Of a stretch of 64,000 nt of DNA, positions 52,783 through 61,875 are shown in pieces. Source of the DNA: Streptomyces albicerus (lineage in GTDB: Bacteria > Actinomycetota > Actinomycetes > Streptomycetales > Streptomycetaceae); contig NZ_VWMY01000048.1 of NCBI RefSeq assembly GCF_008905045.1, positions 1-64,000 on the forward strand. Direction: 5' to 3'. The translations under genes and the position numbers were made by a program. Within the stretch, counting starts at the first letter, position 1. Each line of letters opens with the position of its first letter. The notes under the pieces are model-generated. The model searched no databases and had not been told where the DNA came from. It saw only the letters and a program-made list of their open reading frames with translations.

Positions 52783-54291
52783 TCACGGACCGGCTTTTGG
52801 GATGGCCGCGTCGGGCGGTTCGATGGGCTGCCGACGAGCCGCGAGCAGGCCGACAGCTCCGACGGCCAGGAGCAGGGCGACGGTGCCGAGGGTGAACGCC
52901 TCGAACGACGCGCGAGAAACTCCCCAGACGTCCTGGAAGACGTAGTCGATACCGAGAAGCCCTTCCAGGACGCCTGGGAAGAGCGCCGACCACGATCCGA
53001 TGGCGATCCAGACGTAGACGAGTGCCGCGCACAGCAGGAACCCGGCGTTGCCGAAGGGGACGCGGTAGGGGCGTACGACGTGGGGCCGGCGCAGCCGGAG
53101 GACGACCAGGGCGGGGACGACCACCAGGTAGGACAGGAGCAGGGTGGTGACGGCCACGGTGAGCACGACCGCGAAGACGGCGCCCGCGTCGCCGTCGGCG
53201 AGTTGCATGGCGGCCAGCATGAACACGGTGGCCACCGCCCCGGAGAGCAGGTTGGTCCGGACCGGCGTGCCGAGCCTGGGGTGGAAGGCTCCGAGGTAGC
53301 GGGTGAAGAAGGCGCCGTCGGCGGAGGCCATGGCCTGCATGCGGTCGCTGACGATCATCCAGGCGCTGCCCTGGGTGAGAAGGGCGAAGACGAACACGAC
53401 GGCGGTGAGCGTCAGCAGAGGGCCGGACGCGCTGCCATAGATACCGAAGACGAGGCGGGCGCCCTCCATGAATCCGCCGATGCCGGTGACCTCCTGCGCC
53501 GGTACGACGGCCAGCAGCGCGAGGACCGGCAGCAGGTAGCAGCAGGCGGCGACGGTGGCGGAACGCCCCAGGGCGGTGGGTACGTCACGCTGCGGGTCGT
53601 GCATCTCCTCGCCGGCGGCGTTGGGGGCTTCGAAGCCGACGTAGGCGAACAGCAGGATCGGCACAAGGGCGAGGAAGCCGGCTGTGGTCGGGGTGAACCG
53701 GGCGTCGGTGAGTCCCTGGAATCCGTGTTCGAGTCCGTAGAGCACGGCAGTGAGACTGAACAGTGCGAGGGCGAGGACCTTCACCAGGGCGCCGGCGGTG
53801 GTGATCCACTTCCCCCGCCGCAGGGAGACGACGGCCGTGAGGATGGCGGCCCAGACGAACAGCAGCTTGAACGCGTAGTCGGCGACGGTGCCCGAGCCCA
53901 GGGGGAAGACGAAGCCGTCCCAGGTCTCGGCGGCGAGGAAGACCAGGGAGCCACCCAGCCAGATCGGGTTGGTGACCCAGTAGAACAGCGTCGTGAGTGC
54001 GGCTGCCGGGCGGCCGAAAGCGAGTTTCACCCAGACGTACGGCCCCCCTTCCTGGGGGAACGCGGCGCCGGTCTCGGCGAACAGCAGGGCGTACGGGATG
54101 AGGAAGAACAGGGCGATGGCCGCCGTCCACGTGACGGCCTCGCCGCCGCCGGTGGCGATCTGTCCGACGGTGTCGAAGGAGATGACCGCGGCGACGGCCA
54201 GGGCGGTGATGTCGAAACGCTTCAGACTGCGCTGCAGACCGGTGGCGGTGTCCGGCGTGCGCGATGCTGCGGAGGTGAGGTCGGAGGACAC
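52783..54291 (-). CDS. APC family amino acid/amine permease
   Basis: 502 residues from GTG at 54291, about 12 helices. ISFDTVGQIATGGGEAVTW, AFPQEGGPYVWVKLAFGRP (family signature in helix 2-3) and FAYVGFEAPNAAGEEMHDPQRDVP match APC transporters of the agmatine/putrescine or GABA type. It gives the operon a second uptake route, probably for an amine or amino acid. Gaps of 128 and 139 bases flank it. Confidence 0.9.
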   Translation of the reverse strand: MSSDLTSAASRTPDTATGLQRSLKRFDITALAVAAVISFDTVGQIATGGGEAVTWTAAIALFFLIPYALLFAETGAAFPQEGGPYVWVKLAFGRPAAALTTLFYWVTNPIWLGGSLVFLAAETWDGFVFPLGSGTVADYAFKLLFVWAAILTAVVSLRRGKWITTAGALVKVLALALFSLTAVLYGLEHGFQGLTDARFTPTTAGFLALVPILLFAYVGFEAPNAAGEEMHDPQRDVPTALGRSATVAACCYLLPVLALLAVVPAQEVTGIGGFMEGARLVFGIYGSASGPLLTLTAVVFVFALLTQGSAWMIVSDRMQAMASADGAFFTRYLGAFHPRLGTPVRTNLLSGAVATVFMLAAMQLADGDAGAVFAVVLTVAVTTLLLSYLVVVPALVVLRLRRPHVVRPYRVPFGNAGFLLCAALVYVWIAIGSWSALFPGVLEGLLGIDYVFQDVWGVSRASFEAFTLGTVALLLAVGAVGLLAARRQPIEPPDAAIPKAGP

Positions 54292-54382
54292 GGGCGGTTC
54301 CTTGGACGGGGAGAGGGGACTGCGGGCGAGCGCGTGCGGGCGCGGCGACGGCGTGGGGGTCCGTGTCAGGTGGTGCTGTTCG

Positions 54383-54411
54383 GGGAGACCCGGCGGTGCA
54401 CCGGGTCTCCC
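54383..54411 (-). terminator. 11-bp hairpin after the aminotransferase gene
   Basis: Arms GGGAGACCCGG (54383-54393) and CCGGGTCTCCC (54401-54411) around seven bases, nine bases beyond the aminotransferase stop. It may end or attenuate transcription within the operon, separating the enzymes from the transporter genes. Confidence 0.72.
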
Positions 54412-54419
54412 GAAGGGTG

Positions 54420-55772
54420 TCAGGCGGGGCGGATCTCGCCGGTGGGTTCGGTGCGTTCCAGGACGCCGCGCAGGGCCGAGGCTGCTTCCTTGGCCTCGGT
54501 CTCGGTCATGATCAGCGGCGGGGACAGCACCAGGCTGTGTGCGGAGTCGCGGACGATGACGCCGGTCTCGCGGCGGATGACGTCGTGCGGCATCCGGTCG
54601 GGGTTCAGGGGCAGGGGGGTGCGGGTGGCACGGTCGGCGACGAGTTCGACGGCGAGCATCATGCCCACGGAGCGGATCTCGCCGACGACCGGCAGGTCGC
54701 CCAGCTGGGACTCGAGTTCGGCGTGGAGGAAGGCGCCGAGGCTGGTGGCGCGGGTGAGCAGGCCCTCCTTCTCGATGATGTCGAGGTTGGCGAGGGCGAC
54801 AGCGGTGGCGACCGGGTGGCCGTTGTAGGTGTAGCCCATGGGGAAACCGTGGTCACGCAGCAGGACCTCGGCGACGTGGTCGCCGACCAGGAGTGCGCCG
54901 AGCGGGACATAGCCGGAGGTGATGCCCTTGGCGGTGACGATGATGTCCGGGGTGACGCCGAAGTACTGGGCGGCGAACCACTTCCCCACGCGTCCGTACG
55001 CGGTGACGACCTCGTCGAAGATGAGCAGGATGCCGTGCCGGTCGAGGACCTCGCGCACCCGGGGCCAGTAGTCGGCCGGCGGCACGAGCATCCCGCCGAC
55101 GCCCATGATGGGTTCACCGATCATCGCGGCGATGTTTCCCGGGCCGATCTCCGCGATGCGCTCCTCCAGTTCCCGGATGAGGAAGTCGGTGGGGTCCTGG
55201 CCGTCGTACAGCTCGGTGCGGTACGGCCACGGCGGGGTGAGGTGGGAGACGTGCGGCATCATCGGGGCGAAGCCCTCGTGGTAGACGGGGAAGCCGGTGG
55301 CCGAGCCGCCGCCGTAGCCGATGCCGTGGTAGGCCTTGCTGCGCGCCAGGATCCAGGTCCGGCTGCCCTCGCCGCGGCGGTGGTGGTAGTAGCGGGCCAT
55401 CTTGATCGCCGCTTCGTTGCCCTCCGAACCACCGGAGGTGAAGTACACGTGGTTCAGCGGGTCGGGGGCCAGGGAGGCCAACCGGGCGGCGAGCGCGATC
55501 GCGCGGTCGTTGGAGAACTCCCAGAAGCTGGTGAAGTACTCCAGCTTCTTCATCTGCTCGTGGGCGACGTCGGCAAGGTCCGTGCGGCCGTGTCCGACCT
55601 GGGCGAGCCACAGGCCGCCCGTGGCGTCGAGGTAGCCGCGGCCCTCGGAGTCGGTCAGGCGACAGCCCGATCCCTCGGTCATCACGACGCGCTCGGTGGC
55701 CGTGCCCGGCAGGTAGGGGTGAATGATGTGTGCTCGGTCCAGGCGGGTGAGGTCCGCGGCGTCGAGGGTCAT
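54420..55772 (-). CDS. Class III aminotransferase (amine/omega-amino acid type)
   Basis: 450 residues. PLP fold: YLDATGGLWLAQVGHGRTDL, VYFTSGGSEGNEAAIKMARYYH, ARSKAYHGIGYGGGSATG, GEPIMGVGGMLVPP, LIFDEVVTAYGRVGKWFA and TAKGITSGYVPLGALLV with the Schiff-base Lys. The pattern fits putrescine, taurine, beta-alanine or similar amine:pyruvate aminotransferases. With the aldehyde dehydrogenase next door it converts a primary amine to a carboxylate via an aldehyde. Confidence 0.92.
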   Translation of the reverse strand: MTLDAADLTRLDRAHIIHPYLPGTATERVVMTEGSGCRLTDSEGRGYLDATGGLWLAQVGHGRTDLADVAHEQMKKLEYFTSFWEFSNDRAIALAARLASLAPDPLNHVYFTSGGSEGNEAAIKMARYYHHRRGEGSRTWILARSKAYHGIGYGGGSATGFPVYHEGFAPMMPHVSHLTPPWPYRTELYDGQDPTDFLIRELEERIAEIGPGNIAAMIGEPIMGVGGMLVPPADYWPRVREVLDRHGILLIFDEVVTAYGRVGKWFAAQYFGVTPDIIVTAKGITSGYVPLGALLVGDHVAEVLLRDHGFPMGYTYNGHPVATAVALANLDIIEKEGLLTRATSLGAFLHAELESQLGDLPVVGEIRSVGMMLAVELVADRATRTPLPLNPDRMPHDVIRRETGVIVRDSAHSLVLSPPLIMTETEAKEAASALRGVLERTEPTGEIRPA

Positions 55773-55842
55773 GGGTGGTGCGTCCTTTGCTCGGTGCGGG
55801 TGCCGGTGGGGAGCCGGCCGGGCCGATCGGTCGCCAGGCCGG

Positions 55843-57315
55843 TCAGCCGTAGGCGATCCAGGTGGTCTTCAGGCCGGTGTACTTGTCGAAGGAGTGCAGG
55901 GAGAGGTCGCGGCCGTGGCCGGACTGCTTGAACCCGCCGAAGGGTGTGAAGGGGCTGAGCGCGTCGACGGTGTTGACGGAGACGGTGCCCGCCCGGAGGG
56001 CGTCGGCGACGCGGTGTGCGCGGCCGAGGTCCCGCGTCCACACGGACGCGGCGAGACCGTACGCGGAGTCGTTGGCCAGGCGGACCGCCTCGGCCTCGTC
56101 GCGGAAGGGCAGCACCGTCAGGACGGGGCCGAACAGCTCTTCGAGTACGAGCGGGCTGTCAGGGGCCAAGCCGGTGACGACGGTCGGGTCGAGGTAGGCG
56201 CCTTCGCGGTCGGGACGGGTGCCGCCGCACACGAGCGTGCCGCCCGCAGACCGCACCGCGTTCAGGACGCGATCCACCTGGGTCTCGTCGACCAGTGGGC
56301 CGAGCCGGGTGGCGGGATCGAGCGGGTCGCCCGGCAGCCATGAACGGGCGTGCTCGGCGACCCTGGACGTGAAGTCCTGCGCGACGGACGCCTCGACGAG
56401 CAGGCGGGTGTTGGCGGAGCACACCTGTCCGGCGTTGTAGGCGAATCCCCAGGCGGCGCGTTCCGCGGCGGCCTCCAGGTCGGCGTCGGCGAAGACCAGG
56501 TTGGGGCTCTTGCCACCGGCCTCGGGCCACACCTGCTTCATGTTCGACTCGGCCGAGTAGGCGAGGAACCGCTTGGCCACGGCGGTGGATCCGGTGAACA
56601 CCAGGGTGTCGACGTCCGGGTGGAGTCCGAGTGCCCGGCCGGTCACCTCGCCGGGGCCGGGGACGACGTTCAGTACGCCGTCGGGAAGTCCCGCCTCCGC
56701 GGCGAGTTGGGCCAGGAGCAGCGCCGACAGCGGTGACTGTTCGGCCGGTTTGAGCACGACGCTGTTGCCAGCCGCCAGAGCGGGCGCCAGTTTCCAGCTC
56801 GCGATGTCGAGCGGGAAGTTCCAGGGCACCACCGCGCCGACGACGCCCAGCGGAGCGCGGCGCACCAGGGCGAGGTTGCCGGGCGGAGCAGGCGCGACCT
56901 CGTCGTACAGCTTGTCGACGGCCTCGGCGTACCAGGCGAAGACACCAGCCGCGCCGGGGACGTCGGTGCCGTACGACTCGGCGATGGGCTTGCCCATGTC
57001 GAGGGTGTCGCAGAGGGCGAGTTCCTCGCCATGGACGTCGATGAGGCGGGCCAGCTCCAGCAGAACGCGCTTGCGTTCCGCGGGCGCGGTGCGCGACCAC
57101 CGGCCGTCCTCGAAGGAGGCACGGGCCGCGGACACGGCCCGGCCGACGTCGGCGGCCGAGCCGACCGCCACATCGGCGGTGGTCTTGCCGGTGGCGGGGT
57201 TCACAGTGGGCAGCCACTGATCGTCGGAAGGTTCGCTCCACGCTCCGTCGATGAAGAGGCGCGTGCGTGGCACGAGCCCGGCGGCACGCTGCCGCCAGTG
57301 CGAGTACGTCGTCAT
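55843..57315 (-). CDS. Aldehyde dehydrogenase, aminobutyraldehyde type
   Basis: 490 residues. LFIDGAWSEPSDDQWLPTVNP, VVPWNFPLDIASWKLAPALAAGN, FTGSTAVAKRFLAYSAES, PEAGGKSPNLVFADAD (Glu; EAGGK replaces ELGGK), AGQVCSANTRLLVEAS (catalytic Cys), FGGFKQSGHGRDLS. The sequence is like PuuC-type gamma-glutamyl-aminobutyraldehyde or betaine-aldehyde dehydrogenases. First gene of the operon, divergent from TetR, and 70 bases before the aminotransferase gene. Confidence 0.92.
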   Translation of the reverse strand: MTTYSHWRQRAAGLVPRTRLFIDGAWSEPSDDQWLPTVNPATGKTTADVAVGSAADVGRAVSAARASFEDGRWSRTAPAERKRVLLELARLIDVHGEELALCDTLDMGKPIAESYGTDVPGAAGVFAWYAEAVDKLYDEVAPAPPGNLALVRRAPLGVVGAVVPWNFPLDIASWKLAPALAAGNSVVLKPAEQSPLSALLLAQLAAEAGLPDGVLNVVPGPGEVTGRALGLHPDVDTLVFTGSTAVAKRFLAYSAESNMKQVWPEAGGKSPNLVFADADLEAAAERAAWGFAYNAGQVCSANTRLLVEASVAQDFTSRVAEHARSWLPGDPLDPATRLGPLVDETQVDRVLNAVRSAGGTLVCGGTRPDREGAYLDPTVVTGLAPDSPLVLEELFGPVLTVLPFRDEAEAVRLANDSAYGLAASVWTRDLGRAHRVADALRAGTVSVNTVDALSPFTPFGGFKQSGHGRDLSLHSFDKYTGLKTTWIAYG

Positions 57316-57461
57316 GCTGTGGCCTTCGATTGCGTTGTGGGACCCGGGCGAAACGGCGCCCGTCCGGATCTCTTGTGGCCCGGGCCGTGTGAGGGTGCCG
57401 CCCGAAGAGGCCGGGCGGAACCAAGGCGAGACAGCTCCACAGGAGAGGTCCGCACGATTTC

Positions 57462-57479
57462 TTTGAGTCGAGATTCAAA
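57462..57479. promoter_or_regulatory. 18-base palindrome in the ALDH/TetR divergent region
   Basis: TTTGAGTC (57462-57469) and GATTCAAA (57472-57479) form an inverted repeat with one mismatch around GA. It is AT-rich compared with its surroundings, 80 bases before the TetR start and 147 before the ALDH start, and is the best operator candidate. The rest of the 243-base region (57316-57558) holds no other clear motif. Confidence 0.65.
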
Positions 57480-57558
57480 CAATTGGTGACTCAGCCGTCA
57501 ATGCTCGGAGCACGAACTTCTTGCAGAAGATGGTCCGAGTAACAGAGAATTAACCGCC

Positions 57559-58176
57559 ATGGGTAAAGTCGGCAGACCACGCAACCAGACAGCGCGCAGA
57601 GAGGCCCTCGTATCGGCCGCCGGGCTGGCCATCGCGCAGCGCGGACTCGAAGGTCTGCGCATCAAGGACATCGCGGATGCGGCGGGCGTCTCCCAGGGCT
57701 CGGTGCTGTACTACTACCCGGAGCTCGACGACCTCGTGCTGGAGGTGCACCGAGGAGCGGTGGAGAACTTCCTGTTCTCCCGGCAGCAGGCGTACGACGG
57801 AGCGGCTGCGGGAGATCCCGCGTCAAGGCTGCGCGCGCTCCTCGACAGTGGTCTGCCGGACACCATGGAGGACGCCGTTCACGGGCTGCTCTACGAACTA
57901 CACCGGCGCGCGGGCCGCAGTCCCGGCCATGCCGAACTGATGACCTCCCTCTTCGCCCGGGAGGTGGCGCTCTACACGACCGCGCTCGAGGTCGGCGCCG
58001 CGACCGGCGTGTTCTCCCTCGCCGCGTCCGCGCACGATCTGGCGCACGGGCTGGTGGCCCTGGAGGACGGCTACGGCCTGCACATCGTCAGCCACAACGC
58101 GACTCTGCGCGTGGACAGGGCCCATGAGCTGATTCTGGCCCACGCACGGGCGGTGACGGGCTGCGCCGGCCTGTAG
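57559..58176 (+). CDS. TetR family transcriptional regulator of the amine operon
   Basis: 205 residues from ATG at 57559. HTH at about 15-58: ALVSAAGLAIAQRGLEGLRIK, DIADAAGVSQGSVLYYY, then a helical ligand domain ending in AHELILAHARAV. The upstream region has a clear palindrome. Streptomyces use a TetR protein (EpuRI) for polyamine genes; the genes here would fit a similar role, though I cannot say it is that protein. Confidence 0.9.
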   Translation: MGKVGRPRNQTARREALVSAAGLAIAQRGLEGLRIKDIADAAGVSQGSVLYYYPELDDLVLEVHRGAVENFLFSRQQAYDGAAAGDPASRLRALLDSGLPDTMEDAVHGLLYELHRRAGRSPGHAELMTSLFAREVALYTTALEVGAATGVFSLAASAHDLAHGLVALEDGYGLHIVSHNATLRVDRAHELILAHARAVTGCAGL

Positions 58177-58224
58177 GGCTTGACGGCCACCGATCGGATC
58201 CCCTCCCGGTGAGCGGCTGCCGCC

Positions 58225-59151
58225 TCAGCGCTTGGCGGACCGGGCGGCGATCTCCCGCAGCAGGTCCATCACCGCTCGGGCGCGGGCGCTCTGGGTCACG
58301 CCGCCCACAGATGCGATCTTGACTTCGAGCGGGGGCCCGCCGTCCCGCAACCGCAGTTCCGCGACCTCACCGCCGCCGTACGTCTGACTGGTCGCGGGCT
58401 GCTGGTTGAGCACGGAGTATCCAAGTCCTCGGGCCACCAGCGAACGTACTGTCTCGTAGCTCTGGGTGCGGTAGCGGACATCGGGCGCCGTGCCGGTGGC
58501 GGCCAGCAGCGAGTGGAAGTAGTCGCGGCTGTGGGGAAGGTCCAGCAGGACGAGCGGTTCCGTGGACAGTTCGGTCAGCTCCACACTGCCCTGACCGGCC
58601 AGCGGGTGATCGGCCGCGACGATGACATAGGCCGGGGCACGGGCGATCGTCTCACTGCGCAGTTCCGGCTCGGCAGCCAGACCGAGGCCGTAGGTGAGAG
58701 CGAAGTCGATACGCCCCGCCGCCAGGGCGTGGACGAGCTGGTCCGTCTCCGCCTCCACCACGTCGATCTCGATGCCCGGATAGCGTCTGGTGCACTCGCT
58801 GAACAGGGGCGGCAGGTAGTAGGGGGCCAGGGTCACGAAACAGCCGACGGCCACCGGCCCGGAGATGATCTCGCCGTCTCCCCGGGCCTCTCGTTCGACC
58901 TCGCGTGCGCGGGCCAGCAGATCACGCGCCTGCTGCTGGAGCCTCTCCCCGGCGGGTGTCAGGGTCAGTCCCCGGCCCCGTCGGCGGATGAACAGCTGCA
59001 CCTGCAGGTCCCGCTCCAGGTTGTAGATGGCCGTGGACACCGCGGACTGCGCGATGTGGAGCTCCAGCGACGCCTCCGTCATCGACCCGCGCTCGGCGGC
59101 GACCAGGAAGTAGCGGAGCTGAACGAGAGTGAAACCCAACGGTGACGTCAT
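58225..59151 (-). CDS. LysR family transcriptional regulator
   Basis: 308 residues. HTH at about 5-64 (LVQLRYFLVAAERGSMTEASLEL, AQSAVSTAIYNLERDL, RRGRGLTLTPAGERL) and a two-lobe effector domain (VAVGCFVTLAPYYLP, VAAGRIDFALTYGLG, VLLDLPHSRDYF, GLGYSVLNQQPA). It is the last gene of the monooxygenase-RidA-M20 strand and overlaps the truncated MFS gene; such placement is unusual, as LysR genes usually diverge from their targets. Target operon inferred: the genes upstream. Confidence 0.9.
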   Translation of the reverse strand: MTSPLGFTLVQLRYFLVAAERGSMTEASLELHIAQSAVSTAIYNLERDLQVQLFIRRRGRGLTLTPAGERLQQQARDLLARAREVEREARGDGEIISGPVAVGCFVTLAPYYLPPLFSECTRRYPGIEIDVVEAETDQLVHALAAGRIDFALTYGLGLAAEPELRSETIARAPAYVIVAADHPLAGQGSVELTELSTEPLVLLDLPHSRDYFHSLLAATGTAPDVRYRTQSYETVRSLVARGLGYSVLNQQPATSQTYGGGEVAELRLRDGGPPLEVKIASVGGVTQSARARAVMDLLREIAARSAKR

Positions 59152-59468
59152 GCGAGACCCTTGACCAGAGACAGGGTGCGCTTGCGGCCGATCCTGTCAC
59201 CGAGCGGCCCGAACACCAGGGCACCGATCGGGCGTATGCCGAAGGAGACGACGAACACGCCGAACACGGCGAGCAGTCCGGTCGTGCCGTTCTCGGACGG
59301 GAAGAAGACGGTCGCGACGGTGCCGGCGAGATAGGCATACGCAGCCCAGTCGAACCAGTGCACGAACACGCCGACGGCTCCCGCCACAACGCTCCTGCGC
59401 AGTGCGACCACGTCGGTGGCCACCTCGGCCTCGGTGGTCGACGTGGCGCCGCTGTTACAGGTGGGCAT
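59148..59468 (-). pseudogene. MFS transporter (MHS/ProP type), truncated after three helices
   Basis: 106 residues from ATG at 59468 with GGGGAGG upstream, against about 430-450 normally. The N-terminus is typical of metabolite:proton symporters: VVAGAVGVFVHWFDWAAYAYL, FGIRPIGALVFGPLGDRIGRKRTL with the cytoplasmic loop motif. The frame then ends at TGA, whose ATGA joins the LysR start. The remaining nine helices are absent, so the gene is inactive. A deletion has evidently fused the transporter gene to the LysR start. Confidence 0.82.
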
Positions 59469-59572
59469 ACGCGCCTCCCCGTAGGTATGGACGGAGAAGC
59501 CGGACCCGGGCGGGACGTCGCCCGGGTCCATCCACAGCACGCGGCCGGGGCGCACAGCCGCGCCGCGGACCG

Positions 59573-60727
59573 TCACAGGCACGCCGCCGCTCCCCCGCCC
59601 GGCACGCCTCGGTCCACACCGGTCCAGGCCAGCGCGGTCGCTCCGTCGAGCAGGGCCCGCTGCGCCGTTCCGCCCACGCAGTACGCGGCGAACTCGTGCT
59701 GGTGGTTGGTGGCGGGCAGGGAGCCGATGCCGATGTAGGGGTGGATGGCCGGCACCACCTGCGAAACATTGCCCATGTCGGTGGAGGCGCGGTTCATCCG
59801 TGCGGCCTGGCCGGGCGGCGCGAACTCCCGCCCCAGCGCGACGGCGTTCGCACGGTAGTGCCCAAGGGCGGTCTCATCCGTGCGGAACTCCGCGTACGGC
59901 TGACTCTCCGGCTCGATCTCCAGGTCGCAGCCGGTGGCGAGGGCGCCCGCCTCGAAGGCCCGCATGACGCGCGGCTCCAGCTCGGCCAGTTCGGCGAGCG
60001 TCTCGGCCCTGACGTACCAACGTCCGCTCGACCGTTCCGGGATGGCGTTCGGGGCGTCCCCGGCGTGCGTCACCACGCCGTGCACCCTGGCCGAGGCCGG
60101 CAACTGCTGGCGCAGGAGCCCGATGGCGACCTGGGCCACGGTGAAAGCGTCGGCCGCGTTGACCCCGGCCTCCGGGTAGGCGGCGGCGTGCGCGGACTTC
60201 CCGGTGTAGGAGATCTTGGAATGGCTGACCGCGAAGGGACGGGCCTCGGCCACGTCGACCGGCGCCGGGTGCACCATCATCGCGAGGTCGACCCCGGCGA
60301 AGGCCCCGCGGTCGAGCATCTCGATCTTGCCGCCGCCGCCCTCCTCGGCCGGGGTGCCGTAGACCTCCACGGTGAGGCCGGCTTCGTCGGCGACGGCGGC
60401 CAGGCCGAGCGCTGCGCCGACCGAACTCGCCGCGATGAGGTTGTGGCCGCACGCGTGCCCCAGACCGGGCAGCGCGTCGTACTCGGCGCACAACGCGATC
60501 CGGACGGGCCCGCTGCCGAACCGGGCGTAGAACGCCGTCTCCAGGCCCAGGTAGGAAGAGGTGACGTCGAATCCGGCGCGGTCCAGCAGCTCGGGGACGG
60601 CGGCGGCGGCCCGGTGTTCCTCCCAGGCCGTCTCCGGGTCGGCGTGCAACCGCTCGGAGAGACCGATCAGTTCCTCGGCATGACGGCCGATCGCCTGCCG
60701 AGCCGCCTTCTTCAGCGCGCCCGTCAC
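59573..60727 (-). CDS. M20 family amidohydrolase/peptidase
   Basis: 384 residues from GTG at 60727, overlapping the DUF1028 stop. Metal-dependent hydrolase: LHADPETAWEEHRAAAAVPELL, ALCAEYDALPGLGHACGHN (Cys/His metal ligands of the amidohydrolase branch), GTPAEEGGGGKIEML (Glu-Glu), MVHPAP, GKSAHAAAYPEAGVNA and SLPATNHQHEF. It resembles aminobenzoyl-glutamate/N-acyl amino acid hydrolases. Product of the operon with RidA, DUF1028 and a monooxygenase. Confidence 0.9.
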   Translation of the reverse strand: MTGALKKAARQAIGRHAEELIGLSERLHADPETAWEEHRAAAAVPELLDRAGFDVTSSYLGLETAFYARFGSGPVRIALCAEYDALPGLGHACGHNLIAASSVGAALGLAAVADEAGLTVEVYGTPAEEGGGGKIEMLDRGAFAGVDLAMMVHPAPVDVAEARPFAVSHSKISYTGKSAHAAAYPEAGVNAADAFTVAQVAIGLLRQQLPASARVHGVVTHAGDAPNAIPERSSGRWYVRAETLAELAELEPRVMRAFEAGALATGCDLEIEPESQPYAEFRTDETALGHYRANAVALGREFAPPGQAARMNRASTDMGNVSQVVPAIHPYIGIGSLPATNHQHEFAAYCVGGTAQRALLDGATALAWTGVDRGVPGGGAAACL

Positions 60728-61398
60728 CGGTCACCCGGCACGCCGTACGAGGGGGCGGAGGCGGGGTCGAGTCCGCGCCGCACGTAGTCGTCCCGCTGCG
60801 GCATCCAGATGTCGAGGAGTTCACCGAGCCGGTCCACGGGATCCTCGGCCCAGTCCACCCGCAGGTCGGTCACCCGCCAACCCACGTCCGCGACGACCGC
60901 CAGGCCCGCGGAGTACACCGGTCCCTCCTCGCCGCCGGCCGCGACCGCGGCCCGCAGGGCGGTGAGCAGACGCTCCTCGAGCTCACCGGTGGCCGCGGAC
61001 CATGCGTCGAGGAGAACGCCAGGGATGTGCTCACCGGACAGCATGTTGCCGGCCGCCACCGCGCCGACCGCGGTGGCCGAGGCGTGTGTACCCAGGGTCC
61101 GTGAGCCGCTGTAGGCGAACCCGGGTCCGGCACGGCCCAGCACGGTCAGCTGGCGGTATGCGATGGACGTCGCGTGCTGAGCCGCGCCCGTGACGTCGGC
61201 CAGGGCGCGCTCCGCGTCACCGTGTTCCGCCAGCTCCCGCAGCAGACTCGTACCGAGCGTGGGGTCGGTGATGTTCTGTGAGGCCGCCGCGCCGACCCCG
61301 GGCTGCAGATGGGCGACCCGGGCGGCGACCGCCGGGCTCGACGAACTGGCCGCGATGCCGAACCGTTCGCCGTCACGGACCACGAGGGAGAACGTCAT
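60724..61398 (-). CDS. DUF1028 domain-containing protein
   Basis: 224 residues from ATG at 61398, overlapping RidA (ATGA). MTFSLVVRDGERFGIAASSSSPAVAARV, ASQNITDPTLGTSLLREL, GNMLSGEHIPGVLLDAW and LRVDWAEDPVDRLGELLDIW match DUF1028 (Ntn-hydrolase-like fold, function unproven). It is often encoded next to RidA homologues, as here; a role in hydrolysing an N-acyl or ureido compound is inferred only from context. Confidence 0.9.
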   Translation of the reverse strand: MTFSLVVRDGERFGIAASSSSPAVAARVAHLQPGVGAAASQNITDPTLGTSLLRELAEHGDAERALADVTGAAQHATSIAYRQLTVLGRAGPGFAYSGSRTLGTHASATAVGAVAAGNMLSGEHIPGVLLDAWSAATGELEERLLTALRAAVAAGGEEGPVYSAGLAVVADVGWRVTDLRVDWAEDPVDRLGELLDIWMPQRDDYVRRGLDPASAPSYGVPGDR

Positions 61399-61865
61399 GC
61401 CCGGTCCTCCTCGGGGATCACGGCGACGGCGTCGATCTCGCACAGCCACTCGGGGCGAGCCAGGGCGGAGACCACCAGGCCGGTGGAGATCGGGTGGACG
61501 CCCTTGGTCCAGCGGCCCACGGTGCGGTACACCGCCTCGCGATAACGCGGGTCGATCAGATAGATCGTCACCTTGACCAGGTGCTCCATCCGGCTGCCCG
61601 ACTCTTCGAGCAGCATTTTGATGTTCGCCATGGCCTGTTCGGCCTGCGCCTCGGCGTCGCCGATGCCCACTGACTCGCTGGTGTCGAGGTTCTGGCCGAT
61701 CTGGCCGCGGACGTACACCGTGTTGCCGGCGACGACGGCCTGGCAGAGGTCGTTGTCGAGGTTCTGCTCGGGATAGGTCTCGCGCGTGTTGAACGGGCGG
61801 ATCCGGGTGTGTCCGCCGGCGACGATCGGGGCCTTCACCTGGCGGCCCTCACTCGTGGAGGTCAT
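61395..61865 (-). CDS. RidA/YjgF family enamine/imine deaminase-like protein
   Basis: 156 residues from ATG at 61865 with GAGGAG upstream. VVAGNTVYVRGQIGQNLDTSESVGIGDAEAQAEQ, ANIKMLLEESGSRMEHLVKVTIYL and RPEWLCEIDAVAV match the RidA trimer family. The catalytic Arg is seen in ALARPEWLCEIDA context; it hydrolyses reactive enamines or imines, which a monooxygenase acting on an amine could generate. It starts 10 bases after the monooxygenase stop. Confidence 0.9.
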   Translation of the reverse strand: MTSTSEGRQVKAPIVAGGHTRIRPFNTRETYPEQNLDNDLCQAVVAGNTVYVRGQIGQNLDTSESVGIGDAEAQAEQAMANIKMLLEESGSRMEHLVKVTIYLIDPRYREAVYRTVGRWTKGVHPISTGLVVSALARPEWLCEIDAVAVIPEEDRA

Positions 61866-61875
61866 CTTCTGCTCC

